This document shows, one piece after another, positions 63,980 through 64,000 of a stretch of DNA of 64,000 nt. Origin of the DNA: Robiginitalea biformata HTCC2501 (GTDB lineage Bacteria; Bacteroidota; Bacteroidia; Flavobacteriales; Flavobacteriaceae); NCBI RefSeq assembly GCF_000024125.1, contig NC_013222.1, positions 1,590,501 to 1,654,500 of the forward strand. Direction: 5' to 3'. The notes beneath the pieces are model-generated. The model was not told the origin of the DNA. It ran no database searches and saw nothing but the letters and a program-made list of their open reading frames with translations. Positions within the stretch are counted from its first letter, which is position 1; the number at the start of each line of letters is the position of its first letter. Made by a program: the position numbers and the translations under genes.

Positions 63980-64000
63980 GGCGTTGTACTTGGAGTTAAT

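Overview
The window looks like chromosomal DNA of a marine member of the Flavobacteriaceae (Bacteroidota). Evidence: a type IX secretion type B C-terminal domain, SusC/SusD with an ECF sigma/FecR pair, Bacteroidota-type -7 promoter boxes (TAnnTTTG), a Rho with a long disordered insert, and families largely confined to this phylum (DUF4293, DUF3667, BT_3928-like). The high G+C (by eye well above 50%) is unusual for the family and suggests a Robiginitalea-like genome; that is inference only.

Layout. 1-4460: end of one T9SS type B protein and a complete second one, a FadL-type porin and an aromatic/glycine-rich lipoprotein. 4562-6646: proS, two tandem tRNA-Glu genes, rpsT and a strong terminator. 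6724-8875 (minus): unknown three-gene operon of a lipoprotein plus two paralogous multi-pass membrane proteins. 9024-15704: rho, DUF4293, a YegP-like protein, a phosphodiesterase, and truA overlapping an MsbA-like ABC exporter. 15739-18208 (minus): folP-cdaA-DUF3667 operon. 18309-22615: DUF1599, a BT_3928-like protein with an extra C-terminal domain, tpiA, prmA, clpS. 22664-29050: GH3 beta-glucosidase, a small lipoprotein, a 5'-nucleotidase-like HAD protein, an alpha/beta hydrolase and a YfcC-type carrier. 29057-44172: mainly minus-strand accessory genes (HTH-membrane-serine hydrolase fusion, DUF1697, two MFS carriers, M20 and S15-like peptidases, sugar isomerase-like protein, D-amino-acid aminotransferase), with several short tandem repeats between genes.

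44286-61197 is a polysaccharide utilisation locus: ECF sigma factor, FecR, SusC with STN domain, SusD and four formylglycine-type sulfatases, plus a large ThuA-PQQ dehydrogenase-PKD-cytochrome c lipoprotein. No glycoside hydrolase or lyase lies inside it. It likely handles a sulfated glycan, with the STN-FecR-sigma relay sensing uptake through SusC.

61245-63979 looks like a nitrosative-stress/NO cluster: a di-iron Fe-S repair protein (RIC), a truncated haemoglobin, an unknown protein translationally coupled to it, and a convergent His-rich polytopic membrane protein resembling haem-copper oxidase subunit I.

The most interesting leads are the HTH-membrane-serine hydrolase fusion (29057-30874), the DUF6624-like extension on the BT_3928-like protein, the unknown lipoprotein/membrane operon at 6724-8875, the sulfatase-only PUL, the unknown NO-cluster partner at 62441, and the recurrent 16-21 bp intergenic tandem repeats.
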